Origin: Linnemannia schmuckeri
Lineage: Eukaryota > Mortierellomycota > Mortierellomycetes > Mortierellales > Mortierellaceae
DNA: 64,000 nucleotides
Direction: 5' to 3'
Assembly: GCA_029449235.1 (NCBI GenBank)
Contig: JANATG010000018.1
Coordinates: 1,240,001 to 1,304,000 of the forward strand
The translations under genes and the position numbers were made by a program. Positions 1-10,895 of this stretch are shown piece by piece. The notes beneath the pieces were generated by a model. The model was given only the letters and a program-made list of their open reading frames with translations, ran no database searches and was not told the DNA's origin. Within the stretch, counting starts at the first letter, position 1; the number at the start of each line of letters is the position of its first letter.

Positions 1-156
1 AAGATCTGGAACAAATCTATTATCATTCGATTCGGATGAGAAACAATAAAAAAAGCAAAGGTATCAGCATTCACGCTAATATCGGCCTCCACATCACATC
101 ACATCAGATAACACCAAGGGAACAAAAAAAAAAAATACAAAGAGAAAGAGACGTAC

Positions 157-3100
157 GGTTCTGCATGACATCGCGCATGATGCCAAACTCGTCAAAGTAG
201 CCGCCACGACCCTCGGTACCGATCTTTTCCTTGAAGGTGATCTGGACGTTGGAGATATGGTCGCGGTCCCAGCAGGAGCCAAAGATCTGGTTGGTGAAGC
301 GCAGGATCATGATGTTCTTGACCATCTCCTTGCCCAAGTAGTGGTCAATTCTGTAGATCTATTATGTTTTTTTCATTGATAGAGAGCGAAGGAATTATAT
401 GTTAGTTGAACGAAAGTAGGTATGTGGCTATGGGTTGTATGTGGTGTGGATGTGTAGGTGTATGTGCATATATGAAAAGCAGCAGCAGTCAAGAGAGATT
501 AAGAGAAAGTCCAGATCTGACGCGACGTCTTCGTGTTGTTCCCCCCTTGCATGTATCTGTTATCTTGTTTCTCTCTCTCTCTTATACAAGTGATTAAACA
601 CGACAAACACAGAGGGTATACTAACAATCGCGCCAATCAAATTCGTCCCCCTAATCAGTCGCCATCCTTTCCTCACTTACTCCACCACTTACACCCCACA
701 GAAAAAAAAATGAAGCGATCGCCGTCTTGTTGAGCCATGCTAAAGTAATGTTGTCCTGTCCACTCGTTATCCCTTTTATGGTGCTTATCTCACCAGTGCC
801 AGTGTATGTTGAGGACAAGAAAGATGCTTTCACCCTCCCCACTCTATTACCAATTGGGCTTATCACCCCCTCCCTCCCTCTCCATGTGCTCGCAAATCAT
901 CAGAGATTGAGGCTGAACTTTAGACCGCACCATTTGCCCTCTTTCTCACCCTCTCTCTTGCTTCTGAACTGCTCCCCAACGAAGAGAGAAAAAAAGACAT
1001 ATTGTACAATCAGATCAAGATCACAACCATCATAACAGTCGACTCCACTCCTGTTGCTCTGTCCCTGACTGTCGGATCTGCATCAAACAATGAGAGAATG
1101 AGATCTCATCCATGAACCATCCCATATCTCCTCTTTCTCAGTCCCCTCTCCCACCCATACTATACCATACCATACCATACCATCCCCCAACCCAGTGAGT
1201 GCCGCATCCTTCATCGTCTTTCACCAAAGGAGATTAATAACCCAGACAAAAACAAAAAAAAAAAAAAAAATTAAAGCCCAGAAGTGGGTTCCATGTCCTT
1301 CTCTCCTTGTCTCCTGGAGAGTACGTGTGTTTTTGTCAATCAAGGACAATCAAGTAAGTCACGTCAAGTGAAGCCAGATCACGACCGATCACGTCAGTTT
1401 AACAAATCCAAAATATCGCATTGCGATCTCCCATTATCTCTTCTTTAGCCCCTTTACCCCAATAAGTGAACAAACACACAACCCTGACAAATGGAATTGA
1501 ACGACGATGATGTTGATGTTGATCATGGTGGGTAGTGAGCCCTATGTTCCCTCTCCGTCACTCTGCGCAGACAGTCTCTTTTCCCTCCTCCTCTGTCCCT
1601 CTTCACCGGTAATGATCGAGTGTTGATGGACATGCGCTGCGCACACATAAGTGAACGTTTATCCAGCCCTGGTCAAAGATTTATCAGCACATACCATCAA
1701 CATTATCATCATCATACTCTCTCTTGTACGTTTGTGTGTGTGCCGTGTGTATGAATAATCTGTGTGTTTATCCAATGGGTCATACGATTCGTCCAATGGA
1801 CGTATGTTCATGGTGGCCCTCCTCCCTTTCCCTCTTCCCCTTTTCCTTGTGTTGCCTGTTTCTGTTGAACAACATCAACAAAAACTAACTCTCAACCGAC
1901 CCCGCATTGACATGACCAATGAAATCCAACAAGGGTGTTTGTTGTTTGTATGCATGTCAAAGGGGGCAGACATAAAAAAAAAGTTTGATAAAAAAAGGGA
2001 GCGAGAGACAAAAGAACGTGTGATTGCAGTGTATGTATGTTGTCCTGTATAAGTAAATGAATGCATTCCCAACAAAAAATATTATCCTATGTGGCACAGG
2101 GCAAAGCACCAACAAAGAAAGTAACAACGAAATGTCCCACAGTCCCCATAAACGGCTGATTGTGAACCATTCAGCGATCGAACCGACCGCTTCGTTTGCA
2201 TCCTCTCTGACTCTTTCCGTTGTCGTCAACACGCCACCCGTCCTTGTCTGCTCCCCACTTCCTTCTATCTGGTACATTCTCCCCCATTCTTTTCTCTCGT
2301 TATCCCTGAAAATAAGGTAAAACAAGCAATTGAAAAAAAACGGATGTTCCAAGGGGAAAGAGAGAGAACTGAAAGGGGGAAGAGGTTAACAAAAAAAAGG
2401 CAAGATGAAGAAAGAAATTCCCTTACCTCGTCTTCTCGGTAAAGGGCGCCTAAGGCCTTGGACAGCGCACGGGAGCTCTCGAGGTCCATTCCAAAGGGCT
2501 TCTCGACAATCAGGCGGTTGATTCCCTTGGGTGTATAACAGTTCTTCTTCAACCCATTGGCGACAGGGATAAAGACCGAGGGAGGCAAGGCCATGTAGAA
2601 CAGTCTGTCGTGAGTCTTTGTCTCCTTCTCGACCCGCTGCAACTCTTTCTCGAGAGCCTGGAAACCAGAGTCCTGATCGTAGACGCCCGAGACATAGGTG
2701 CACTGGTCCAAGAACTGATCCAGCATGGTCTTGACTTTAAGTGTGGTTGTGTTCTTGATGTGCTGAGAGATGCGTTTGAGAAAGTCGGGGCGGTCCATCT
2801 TGGTGCGCGCATAGCCGACGATCCTGGTGGTTGATGCGATGTGTCCGTGGAGGAAGAGACCAAACAAGGCTGGGAATGTCTTCTTCTTGGCCAAGTCTCC
2901 CGAGGCACCGAGAACTATTTTTTGGACGATCATGTTTGCACGGTGAGGGTTGGTCGGTGAGTAGATGGGAGAAGCAGGGGAACATGAACAAAAGAGGGTC
3001 ATAGGTTAGAGAAGCATTTCTCGACGCAGGAGTTGCATTTGGATGTTGCAGTGCTCGTTGTTGTTTAGGGGGTCTTGTGTTCGAGTCCGCGCAGCTGTGT

Positions 3101-3195
3101 TCAAGACAATATGCATTGTGAGATTAGGTGTGAAGGATAGTGAAGGAAGGGGTTCACTTGCCAATGATAGTAAAGACGGGTCTTCCAGTGGTCAT
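157..3195 (-). CDS. ZWF1: Glucose-6-phosphate 1-dehydrogenase, 5' part (3' end lies left of the window)
   Basis: First, NADPH-producing step of the oxidative pentose phosphate pathway; cytosolic. Three exons are visible: 3195-3162, 2914-2427 and 358-157, giving 241 residues; the next exon is outside the window. The dinucleotide-binding motif GASGDLAKKK is at residues 14-23, EKPFG lies near the end of exon 2, and the substrate site RIDHYLGKE spans the exon 2/3 junction region (about 177-185). Exon 1 (34 nt) joins exon 2 in phase only through a GC-AG intron, giving the expected FTIIVLGASGD. An in-frame ATG further upstream in the exon 2 reading frame (3002) would lose the first beta strand and is rejected. 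Exon 3 ends in a split His codon, matching the family's MQNH. Intron 2 is unusually long (2068 nt). The family assignment is secure; the start is likely. Confidence 0.95.
359..2426 (-). other. Very long (2068 nt) intron 2 of ZWF1
   Basis: Donor GAG|GTAAGG at 2427/2426 and acceptor ATAATAG before 358 join LYREDE to IYRIDHYLGKE, which is contiguous in the family, so no exon is missing between them. Inside I see only AT-rich and CT-rich sequence, a short (CATAC)n tandem near 1157-1183 and A runs; no convincing coding exon on either strand. Confidence 0.85.
2915..3161 (-). other. GC-AG intron 1 of ZWF1
   Basis: The donor reads G|GCAAGTGA and the acceptor AAAATAG. Using GC as donor leaves phase 1 on exon 1 (G) and TT at the start of exon 2, making a Val codon and the conserved V-L-G-A-S-G-D strand and loop. 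The GT four bases further on leaves phase 2 and does not join in frame to the only usable acceptor. GC-AG introns with donor GCAAGT are a known minor class. Confidence 0.8.
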
Positions 3196-4124
3196 GTCGG
3201 CTGTGTGTATATGTGTATGAGTGGGTGAGTGAATGTGAAGAAAAGAAGAAAAAAAGTAGATACGAGATGAAAAAAGAAAAAAAGAAAGAAGAGAAAGAAG
3301 TAAAAAAAGGACAGAGCGTGGAAAAGCGAATTTGAAAAGAAAATTGCGGGGTAGCGAGTATGTGTCTTGTCTCTTGCGTGCTTGTGTATTGAGAGAGATA
3401 GATGGATGACCAATGAAGACGACGTGTTCGTATGATATGCAGCTGTGTGTTGTAGAGAATATGTGTGTTTGCGTGTGAAAAGGATGATGAACAAAATGAA
3501 AAGAAGGAAGAAAAAAGGAAAAAAAAGAAACGAACAAAAGAGAAGAGGAGCATAAATATCCGTCGACTCACAGGATAAACAAATGGCTTCTTCCTGCTGT
3601 GAAAAATGAGCCAAGGCCAAAGTAAAATGAAAACGAATGGTTCCTTCCTCCTTCAAGCGCCATTTGCCAGTCGTGAATCACAGCGAACAGAGCGACGTGA
3701 TGTGTCAACAAGCAGTCACCATTGTTTTTTTTCTCTTTTTTTTTTTTTTTTTTTCTTGCTCACTCACTCGCTGTCACTCGCTCGATTCCTTCTTTCGCGT
3801 TGCCCTTTTTGGGATTCATACCTGATCACTGCGATCAAATCCACGCGGGCAGAATGAGAGAGAAGAAGAAAACACTGATTTTATCACTCCGATCACACAT
3901 AACCTTGTTTATTTTCCCATATTTACCATCACTCATGTTAACTGTCAACATGTACAAAAAGAGACAGACGCGTATTGTAAAGACACATCCTTGTACGTGA
4001 ACGTTAGTCTATGAGTATCTATAGTGTTGGCATGCAGAGCAAGGGAGTGAAGAGGAGAAGAAGACCAGGAAGGAAACGAAGCATCGTGTGAGTGCGTTGA
4101 AATGCATCGTTAAACCTGCTTAGG

Positions 4125-4159
<35 letters not shown>

Positions 4160-4755
4160 GGTAAGAAACCTCTTGAGTTCACCAACTCCCATGCCATCAC
4201 TCCTTCCTTTATATTTGCTCTTTGGTTTCCAAGGAATAAGAAATCTCCTTTGTTGTCTGTTGTGTTGAATCACAATTTTTTCCTTGCTGTTGTTGCCTAA
4301 TTCATACTTCGTTTCCTATTTTTGATTCTCATCGATAACTCTTTCTTTTTATAATCTACGTTCTTTTCATTGTTGCGCTTTTCTGCTTCATGCCTTCTCT
4401 CCCTTTCACCGTAATTCCATTCTTCGTGCTTCCTTCATTTCTAGTGTCAATTGCTTCTTTTTTCAGCCTCTCTCATCACCCTTGCTTGTCAATTTATTTT
4501 TCTCCATTTTTCATTATTTTCCTTGTTCAATTGCATCCTTTGCTCTGTTCTCCTTTTACTCTTTCTTGTCCGTTTTTTACTCTCCCTCTTTCCTCTGTCC
4601 TTCTTGTTTAAGTGTGTTCTCATCGTCTCCCAGAGTATGTTCTGATCTGATAAAAAAATAAAAAAAAGGTGATACATTTTGCCACAGTCTAGTAATTGCC
4701 CTGACTGATCAAACACATTTTGCTACCCACAGACCCTCTCCAGCGCATAATACAA
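3196..4755. other. Divergent intergenic region ZWF1 / exopolyphosphatase
   Basis: Holds the upstream regions of two divergent genes. The ZWF1 side (3230-3560) is purine-rich on the plus strand, hence CT-rich on the ZWF1 coding strand. There is a T run near 3738-3753 and a 30-nt A run at 4125-4154. The segment 4390-4620 is CT-rich on the plus strand ahead of the exopolyphosphatase start, and TACCCACAG near 4732 could be a 5' UTR splice acceptor. No supported gene. Confidence 0.6.
4125..4154. repeat. A30 homopolymer
   Basis: Uninterrupted run of 30 A in the spacer upstream of the exopolyphosphatase gene. Confidence 0.9.
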
Positions 4756-6270
4756 ATGAGTACGATGGCTGCAATGCAAAAGAACAGTCTCCCTCTGTTC
4801 CTCGCAACTGTCGTTCTTGTCGTTGCCCTCGTCACGTCGTCTGTTTCTTCGTCTTCACTCCCCCAAGCGCCCTTCATCCGCCAACCGCTCTCGACTATCG
4901 ATACTTCAACAGCAGTATCAGAAGCTGTCTCATCCAACGACTACATCTACCACTTCTCTCCCACCATCATGGACACCTTCCTCGCTTCCATCCGCCCCCG
5001 TCTCGACTCTGAGGAACACTCCCATGTCATCGTCGTCACAGGAAATGAATCCGCTGGTAACTATTATTCCATTGCACACCGACGATTATATCTCATTCAT
5101 TCGCAGACACTCTTTGTTCGCCTAACTAACCTCACGCGTCTTCTTTTTCTTTCTCCAATAGACATGGACTCGATCGTGTCGGCGTTGACAACCTCATTCT
5201 TCCTAACAAACTCACACGCCTACCCAGGAGCGATCGTCCTTCCCTTCATCAACATTCCAAAAATCGACCTAGCCCTCCGCTCCGACGTGGAGTTTGTCCT
5301 CGAAACCAACCACATCAATAGCGACCTCCTCTTCTTCCGTGACGACTTGCCAATTCTCGAAAAACTCGTCGCCAAGGGTAGACTCTCGCTCTTCCTGGTC
5401 GACCATAATGAGATTATGGGTAGCATGGCTTCGCTCTCTCGCGCCAACGTTATGGGTGTGCTTGATCATCATGCGGACGGGGGGCTCTACAGGGCTACCG
5501 CCAGCCCATGTAGGATTGAGATGGTTGGCTCTTGCTCGAGTTTGGTGGCGGACCATTTCTTCAAGGTCCAGATGAAGAGGGATCAGGAACAGAACGGAGG
5601 ACAGCAGCCCAGCTGGGTTCAGCAGGTCGCTCGCCTACTTCTGGGACCCATTTTGATCGATACTCAGGACCTGAATCCTGAGATGAAAAAGGTCAAGCCT
5701 CTGGACTTGGCCATGGCGAAGTTCCTTTTCCCTTATACCGGATGGGAGTCGATGGGGAATCTCTTCCGCAGGATCGACAATGCCCGCAAGGACACCTCCC
5801 GTCTCTCGTTCTACGATCTCCTCCGAAAGGACTACAAGGAGTGGACCGTCCTGCACCACAAGTCCAAGGAGGACGTCAAGGTCGGCATCAGCAGCGTCAT
5901 CGGTTTGATGGACAAGTACGCCAAGCGGGATACTAAGGAGGTCATGCAAAAGGCGATCCAGCAGTGGGCAATCAACAGAGCTTTGGATGTATCGATGGTC
6001 CTGTTGTCCGATGATCTGGGCGAGGGCAACGGAGGATACCAGCGTCAAATAATTGTCAATCCGGTGACGAAGAAGGCTCATGGAATCGCGGAGCAGATGG
6101 AGGGAATTACCCAGCTGCAGTTGGAACGGACGACAATCATCGATACCGAGGATTCTGTCAACCGTGGCGTCCGGGCTTACTTCCAGCATAACAGCACTTG
6201 CTCACGCAAGCAGGTCTGGCCCTGGGTCGAGAAGCTCCTCACCGAGTCTCCTCAACCCTCCAACCTTTAA
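4756..6270 (+). CDS. PPX1: Exopolyphosphatase, PPX1/DHH family, with N-terminal signal sequence
   Basis: Metal-dependent DHH-family phosphoesterase that removes phosphate from inorganic polyphosphate chains. Exons 4756-5056 and 5162-6270, 469 residues. The intron (105 nt) removes an insert so that GNESA joins DMDS, restoring the first metal motif (residues 96-103, Asp101 and Asp103). VDHN is at 181-183, the DHH signature at 202-204 and GSCSSLVA at 223-230; a DHHA2-type C-terminal half follows (DTQDLNPEMKK and onward). The first ~36 residues are a hydrophobic signal sequence or anchor (about 12-28) followed by a Ser run, which yeast cytosolic Ppx1 lacks, so a secretory, vacuolar or surface location is inferred. 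Start is the first ATG in frame (ACAAATG). The stop is 270 bp from the convergent COX16 stop. Confidence 0.9.
   Translation: MSTMAAMQKNSLPLFLATVVLVVALVTSSVSSSSLPQAPFIRQPLSTIDTSTAVSEAVSSNDYIYHFSPTIMDTFLASIRPRLDSEEHSHVIVVTGNESAGNYYSIAHRRLYLIHSQTLFVRLTNLTRLLFLSPIDMDSIVSALTTSFFLTNSHAYPGAIVLPFINIPKIDLALRSDVEFVLETNHINSDLLFFRDDLPILEKLVAKGRLSLFLVDHNEIMGSMASLSRANVMGVLDHHADGGLYRATASPCRIEMVGSCSSLVADHFFKVQMKRDQEQNGGQQPSWVQQVARLLLGPILIDTQDLNPEMKKVKPLDLAMAKFLFPYTGWESMGNLFRRIDNARKDTSRLSFYDLLRKDYKEWTVLHHKSKEDVKVGISSVIGLMDKYAKRDTKEVMQKAIQQWAINRALDVSMVLLSDDLGEGNGGYQRQIIVNPVTKKAHGIAEQMEGITQLQLERTTIIDTEDSVNRGVRAYFQHNSTCSRKQVWPWVEKLLTESPQPSNL
5057..5161 (+). other. In-frame, stop-free intron in PPX1
   Basis: Donor CTG|GTAACT, branch-like CTAAC and acceptor CCAATAG. 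The intron is 105 nt, a multiple of three, and has no in-frame stop, so an unspliced transcript would still encode a full-length protein with 35 extra residues between Ala100 and Asp101, inside the catalytic metal-binding motif. Confidence 0.85.
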
Positions 6271-6540
6271 GTTATTCGCTGTTCTCTCTTTTTCGTTGTT
6301 TCCTTTCGTGTTTCTTTTGTTTTCTGTCTTGTTGTTTTGTCTAGAATTAAGAATACTAGAAACTGCCCAATGTATCTATCTCTTGTCTTTCATTCATATC
6401 ATCCATTCACTCATCTCGTCCATTCACTAATACATCCATTCACTCATACGTTCAATCCACACCATATCATTCATTCAGTCAAGTCACTCGCATCATCTAT
6501 TAAAATTTGAAAAGGTAAGTGAAAAGATGCCGGTAAATAT

Positions 6541-6838
6541 TTATTTTGCTGCTGATGCTGCCGTTGGTGCTGACGCAGACTTTGCGGTAGGAGAAGTAGT
6601 GACACCGGGTGCTGCCTGTGAATCAACCCGCTTAATTTCCCAGTCATCGTCATCAATATCTTGTGCCTGCAGACGCCAGTACTCCTCCTGCAGGTCCAGC
6701 TTTCTCCTCGATTTTGATGACAATTTCAGTCCTTCTTCCTTCGTCATCTATTATAAAAATTCGTAATATAAAAAGCAGATGGGATGTATTAGGCAAATGA
6801 GATAAAAGAGTCAATATAAATGTTGAAGATTGAAAGCG

Positions 6839-6875
<37 letters not shown>

Positions 6876-7066
6876 AAGCGTACGGCTTTCGTGCGGTTAT
6901 CGTGGACGTTGTATTTGGTAGCGGTGAGCTCCGAGAGAGCAAAGGAGCCGACGACGACAGTGAGGAGGAAGGGGAGACCAAAGTAGAGGACGGGACGTTT
7001 CTTTATTGCCTGTGCGAATTTGTCAGCGGGTGTGGCTACTCCGTAACTCTTGTTTGTGAAGACCAT
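6541..7066 (-). CDS. COX16: Cytochrome c oxidase assembly protein COX16
   Basis: Small inner-membrane protein needed to assemble cytochrome c oxidase (complex IV). Exons 7066-6884 and 6747-6541 give 129 residues. The family core is plain: a single membrane segment (YFGLPFLLTVVVGSFALSE, about 28-46), then ELTATKYNVHDNR, TKEEGLKL, a basic KSRRKLDLQEEYWRLQ helix and DDDWEIKRV. The intron (6883-6748, 136 nt) carries a 30-nt T run on the coding strand 14 nt after the donor. The C-terminus is an Ala/Thr/Ser-rich tail longer than usual. It is divergent from the snurportin gene and convergent with PPX1. Confidence 0.9.
6839..6868. repeat. A30 run (T30 on coding strand) inside the COX16 intron
   Basis: Uninterrupted run of 30 A on the plus strand, just downstream of the COX16 donor in the sense direction. 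Confidence 0.9.
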
Positions 7067-7629
7067 TGTTACTTGAATGAAACAATGAATGAATGAAGAA
7101 GGGGATTGAATGTAAGGAGTTGAGGTTGAGAGATGGAACAGACGATCGGCTCTGCGTTTTCTTGCCGAAGGTCGAGACTGTGACTGCCAGAAGACATTGG
7201 GAAAGCAGGGTTTGCCAAATGGAGCAAAGGCTGTTTTCGATGATCGGCCGCTGCACCCTGTGCTACGTCTACATCGTCAGTGTTTGCCACTAAGAAGGAC
7301 AAGCAAAACATTGCAATTGACACTTTGTCGCCTTTTAATGAGTGTATCAACTTACATTGGCTGCATAAGTTGAATTAGGAGAGTATCCAGGCAGGCATTC
7401 TCATCGCTGGAGGCGCAAGAATAGAGGGTGAAGTAGCGACCTTCATATCTTTTTCCTTTCACATTTTTCATTTTTGTTCTTGTTTCGCCCCCTCACCCCT
7501 AATGACGAAGGTATGTGTGTCCTCGTCCTTTGCGTTCTTTTACTTTGTCCTCTCCTTTTGAGTTCAGTTCGCACGCGTCATTTTTTCACATTTTTCTTTT
7601 TTTCCTTGAACTTCCTTTTTCTTCTCTTA

Positions 7630-7669
<40 letters not shown>

Positions 7670-7803
7670 GTTTTTTCTTCTTTACTCATCAGTAATACTT
7701 TACCTCTCAGGACAGAAAGTGATCACCCCTCTCCACTCAACACATACATACGCACAACCTGTCACACACACTTACGCAAGCTTTGCAGGAGTCAAACAGA
7801 GCA
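7067..7803. other. Divergent intergenic region COX16 / snurportin with T37 run
   Basis: Shared upstream region of two divergent genes, 737 bp. A 37-nt uninterrupted T run lies at 7632-7668, about 135 bp before the first possible snurportin start; such runs can act as nucleosome-depleting promoter elements (general knowledge, not shown here). No supported gene. Confidence 0.6.
7632..7668. repeat. T37 homopolymer
   Basis: Uninterrupted run of 37 T, the longest A/T run noticed in the window, upstream of the snurportin gene. Confidence 0.9.
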
Positions 7804-10577
7804 ATGCCAAACAACAACAGCAACAGCCATAGCCACCAGTCCAACGGGAACAGGACCAGCCACACCATTACTACTCCTACTACAACAACACAGGAACAGT
7901 CAATTCACCATCAACAATACCCCGCCACCAACAACATCCCACAACCACAATTACCATTCCTCCTCCAAACCCTCGATACCACCATCACAATGACATCCCC
8001 CTCAACCACCACCACCACCACCTCTTCCTCAACAGCAGTAACCTCAGGAGCAGCAACACCCGCGGCTCTTACTCATGCCCATGTCATCAGTCAAGCAACC
8101 GTCGAAGCCTTGGGAGACTGGCTTCTTGAATCAGCATCTGTACAGTCTGTTCCTGCAGCACAGGAACAACGTCGTCGACAGAGTTACAAGTCTAGTTCGT
8201 TGATTAATAAGTCTTTGAGGCAGTCCCAGGAGGAGCGGCGCAAGATTGCTCTTGCTGAACAAGCCAAGGTACTTTGACAAAGCTATCTTTATATTGAAGT
8301 GTTGTTGTTGTCAGGATAACGGGCGAAGAAAGTTGAAAGGACTTCATGGAGTTGCGGTACTAGAGGAGAAGATAAAAATACTGTGGAGGAAGATGTGACA
8401 GGGCACGTTTTTACTTTTCGTTGTTGAACCAGCCTGACCAATGCACATGTGAATTGTCCATCTTTTCATACTCACACGCCCTTTATTTTTACAACTAGAA
8501 ACGATATCAATTCACAAATCACGCCCGGAAACTGGCGCTCTTTGCAAGCGGACAACCCTCAGAAGAATCTTCTGACTCAGAAGACGACAATGAAGATAAT
8601 GAAGATGACGAAGATGGTGAAGAAGAAGGCGACGAAGCAGACAACAATGGCGATGACGATAAGGATCAGGAAGACGATGAAGACGACGACGACCAGAATC
8701 CGCTCGGCAAGAAAAAGAAAAAGAAACGATCCAACAAAACAGCTTCCTCGCCATCATCATCACCCTCAGGAACAGGAATTGACCTTGGAGGCAAAGATAG
8801 CGGCGGCGCGGCTATGATGTCTCTCCACAAAGCGCCGCCACTAAATCACAAGCGGCGTTTGAGTTCTGGATCGGAATCGGAGGCAACAGCGGGGAAGAAG
8901 AAGGACAAGACTATTGATGCGCTCTCGCCCAAGAAGCCTCGGTTGCAGAAGAACTCGCCCAAAGCTGCTAGGAAACACAAGGATCGCAACCCATTTAGGT
9001 ACTGCTCAGCAACAATCGTAACAACAAAGAATGACATACTTCTTTCGTTGTTTTATTTTTGTTCTTCCCACACTCAAGCGACGCATTAGAGTTTTGGCAC
9101 TGAGGAAACGACACAAGATAACGAACGAAGACATTATTTACACTTGCTCCACTTTGCGTTTATGAAACGCTTTAGCTAAACCGATATTATTTACGTTTTT
9201 CTTGACTAATGTGATGATAGGGATCAGATGATGATGCCAGAACCCATGACGGACATTCCAACAGACCTCGACACGAGCTACTACATTGTCCCACTTCCGA
9301 TCGGCCACCGATGCTTTGTCATTTCAGCAGACGGCAAAACGACAGCTCGTCTTCCTTCGGGTCAATTACTGGTTGCTGCCTTCGAGTCGTGTCTCCCTGC
9401 AGGATCAAATCAGTACCGTGGCAACAGGAGATCGGACTATTGTATTCTGGACTGTGTATATTCTTCGGTGACCAGGACCTTTTGGACTATTGATATCATG
9501 TGCTGGAGGGGCCATCCTGTTTACGAGTGCGAGACAGAGTTCCGGTTCTGGTGGCTCAGAGGCAAGCTTGCCGAGATTGAGAATTTGCAGGGGACGTGGA
9601 TTGCGAGTCAGACAAAGGAGTGGGAGCAGGAGCAGGCCAAGAAACGACAAAAAAAGGCGAAACAACTGAAACGGAGGCAAGAAAAGGCAGCGGCGGCAGC
9701 AGCAGCAGCAGCCATGGAAGCTGTGTCGACAGAGAACTCTAGTGGAACAACACAAGAAGAATGTGATGATGGTGATGATGAAGCTGGAACTGAGGGCATG
9801 GAGGTAGACCCTACACAAAAGGGCGCTGGACCTTCGTCGACGGCACGCAGGTTCTGGCCGATTGTGTTTACGCCTCTTCCATATTTCAATGCGTCGATTG
9901 ATTTGGTCCGCCTGCTGGCAGAGTCGATGCATCAGCCCACTAGACCAACGACTATCACCACATCACCGCCGATGTCACACTCACCAACAACGGTCCAAAT
10001 TGTCAACAATGGAGCAGCAGGATCAATGCACTCGGCATTGGCACTTCTGGAATCTGTGTCTCTTTCGTCAGCATCCACATCTACAAAGCCTACAGAACAA
10101 CTTGCCTCCTCTGCCGTACCGCCACCTAAACGATCAACACCAGCGACCACCTTTGCGATCAAGACGCATCCAACTTCAATACCCACGTCCCACACTTCAA
10201 GTAATGGCGTAAAGTTCAATGGTGCACACACTGCTTACTCATCATTGCACTCCTCACCTATCACGGGCACACTTGGAACAATGGCTCTTTCAGGTGAAAT
10301 CGCAACCGCAGCATCCCTGTTTCCCGCTCACGACACCAAACAGAAAATCCGACAGGACCAGACACTGTTACACGAACGTGCCGCAGGATTAGTGTTCTTC
10401 AACAAGAAGACCATGTACGTCTTGGGTTCAACACCGCTCTGCGGGTGGGTTGCAATGGACCAGATTGGCGATATCTTTTTTGATGATGAGGGCGGGATTG
10501 GTCCTGTGCCTGGAACCAGTGCGGTCGAGGGCCGGGAGATCGAAATGGAGGATGCTCTTGAGCGTATCCGTATTTAA
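7804..10577 (+). CDS. SNUPN: Snurportin-1 (trimethylguanosine-cap import adaptor), extended form
   Basis: Adaptor that binds the trimethylguanosine cap of spliceosomal snRNPs and importin-beta for nuclear import. Exons 7804-8268, 8499-8998 and 9221-10577 give 773 residues, about twice the animal length. An importin-beta-binding region (about 125-175; RQSYKSSSLINKSLRQ, ERRKIA, KKRYQFTNHARKLAL) crosses the first intron. An acidic then Lys-rich linker follows. The cap-binding fold starts with PLPIGHRCFV, continues through YCILDCVYSS and MCWRGHPVYECETEFRFWW (CWRGH at about 416-420), and resumes near residue 707 with GLVFFNKKTMYVLGSTPLCGW, whose Trp matches the cap-stacking Trp of the animal protein. 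A Lys/Arg/Ala coiled segment and a ~140-residue Ser/Thr-rich stretch interrupt the fold. Start is uncertain: ATG 7990 also fits. Confidence 0.85.
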
Positions 10578-10895
10578 AATCGCTTGTTGTCGCTCGATTG
10601 GTTTGCTCCTTTTATTCGCTCGTAAGCGTTGTAGTTGTAGCTGCAGCTGTAACTTGACATGCTTTATCACTTCCCTCATAAGCGCTCCACCGACCTCGAT
10701 AACAAAAAAGCCTTTCACCAAGTGATCAAAACATTTCTGTTTGTTTTTGTCTTTATTTCTGACCATGATGTTTTCCTATGAGGATGACCTAGTTGTTGCT
10801 GACTCTAGATCCACTAGCAGAACGCCATGATTGTTGTAGTTGCAAAGTACACGCTACTATCCCATCCTATATTCCTAAGATGGAGTTTGAGAATA

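Noticed and set aside
2265..3002. G6PD start at an upstream in-frame ATG (3002)
   Set aside because: Would replace the conserved N-terminal strand with unrelated residues; the spliced start at 3195 restores it.
5635..6189. 184-codon open frame antisense to the exopolyphosphatase
   Set aside because: Mirror of a constrained coding sequence; the sense strand carries clear family motifs.
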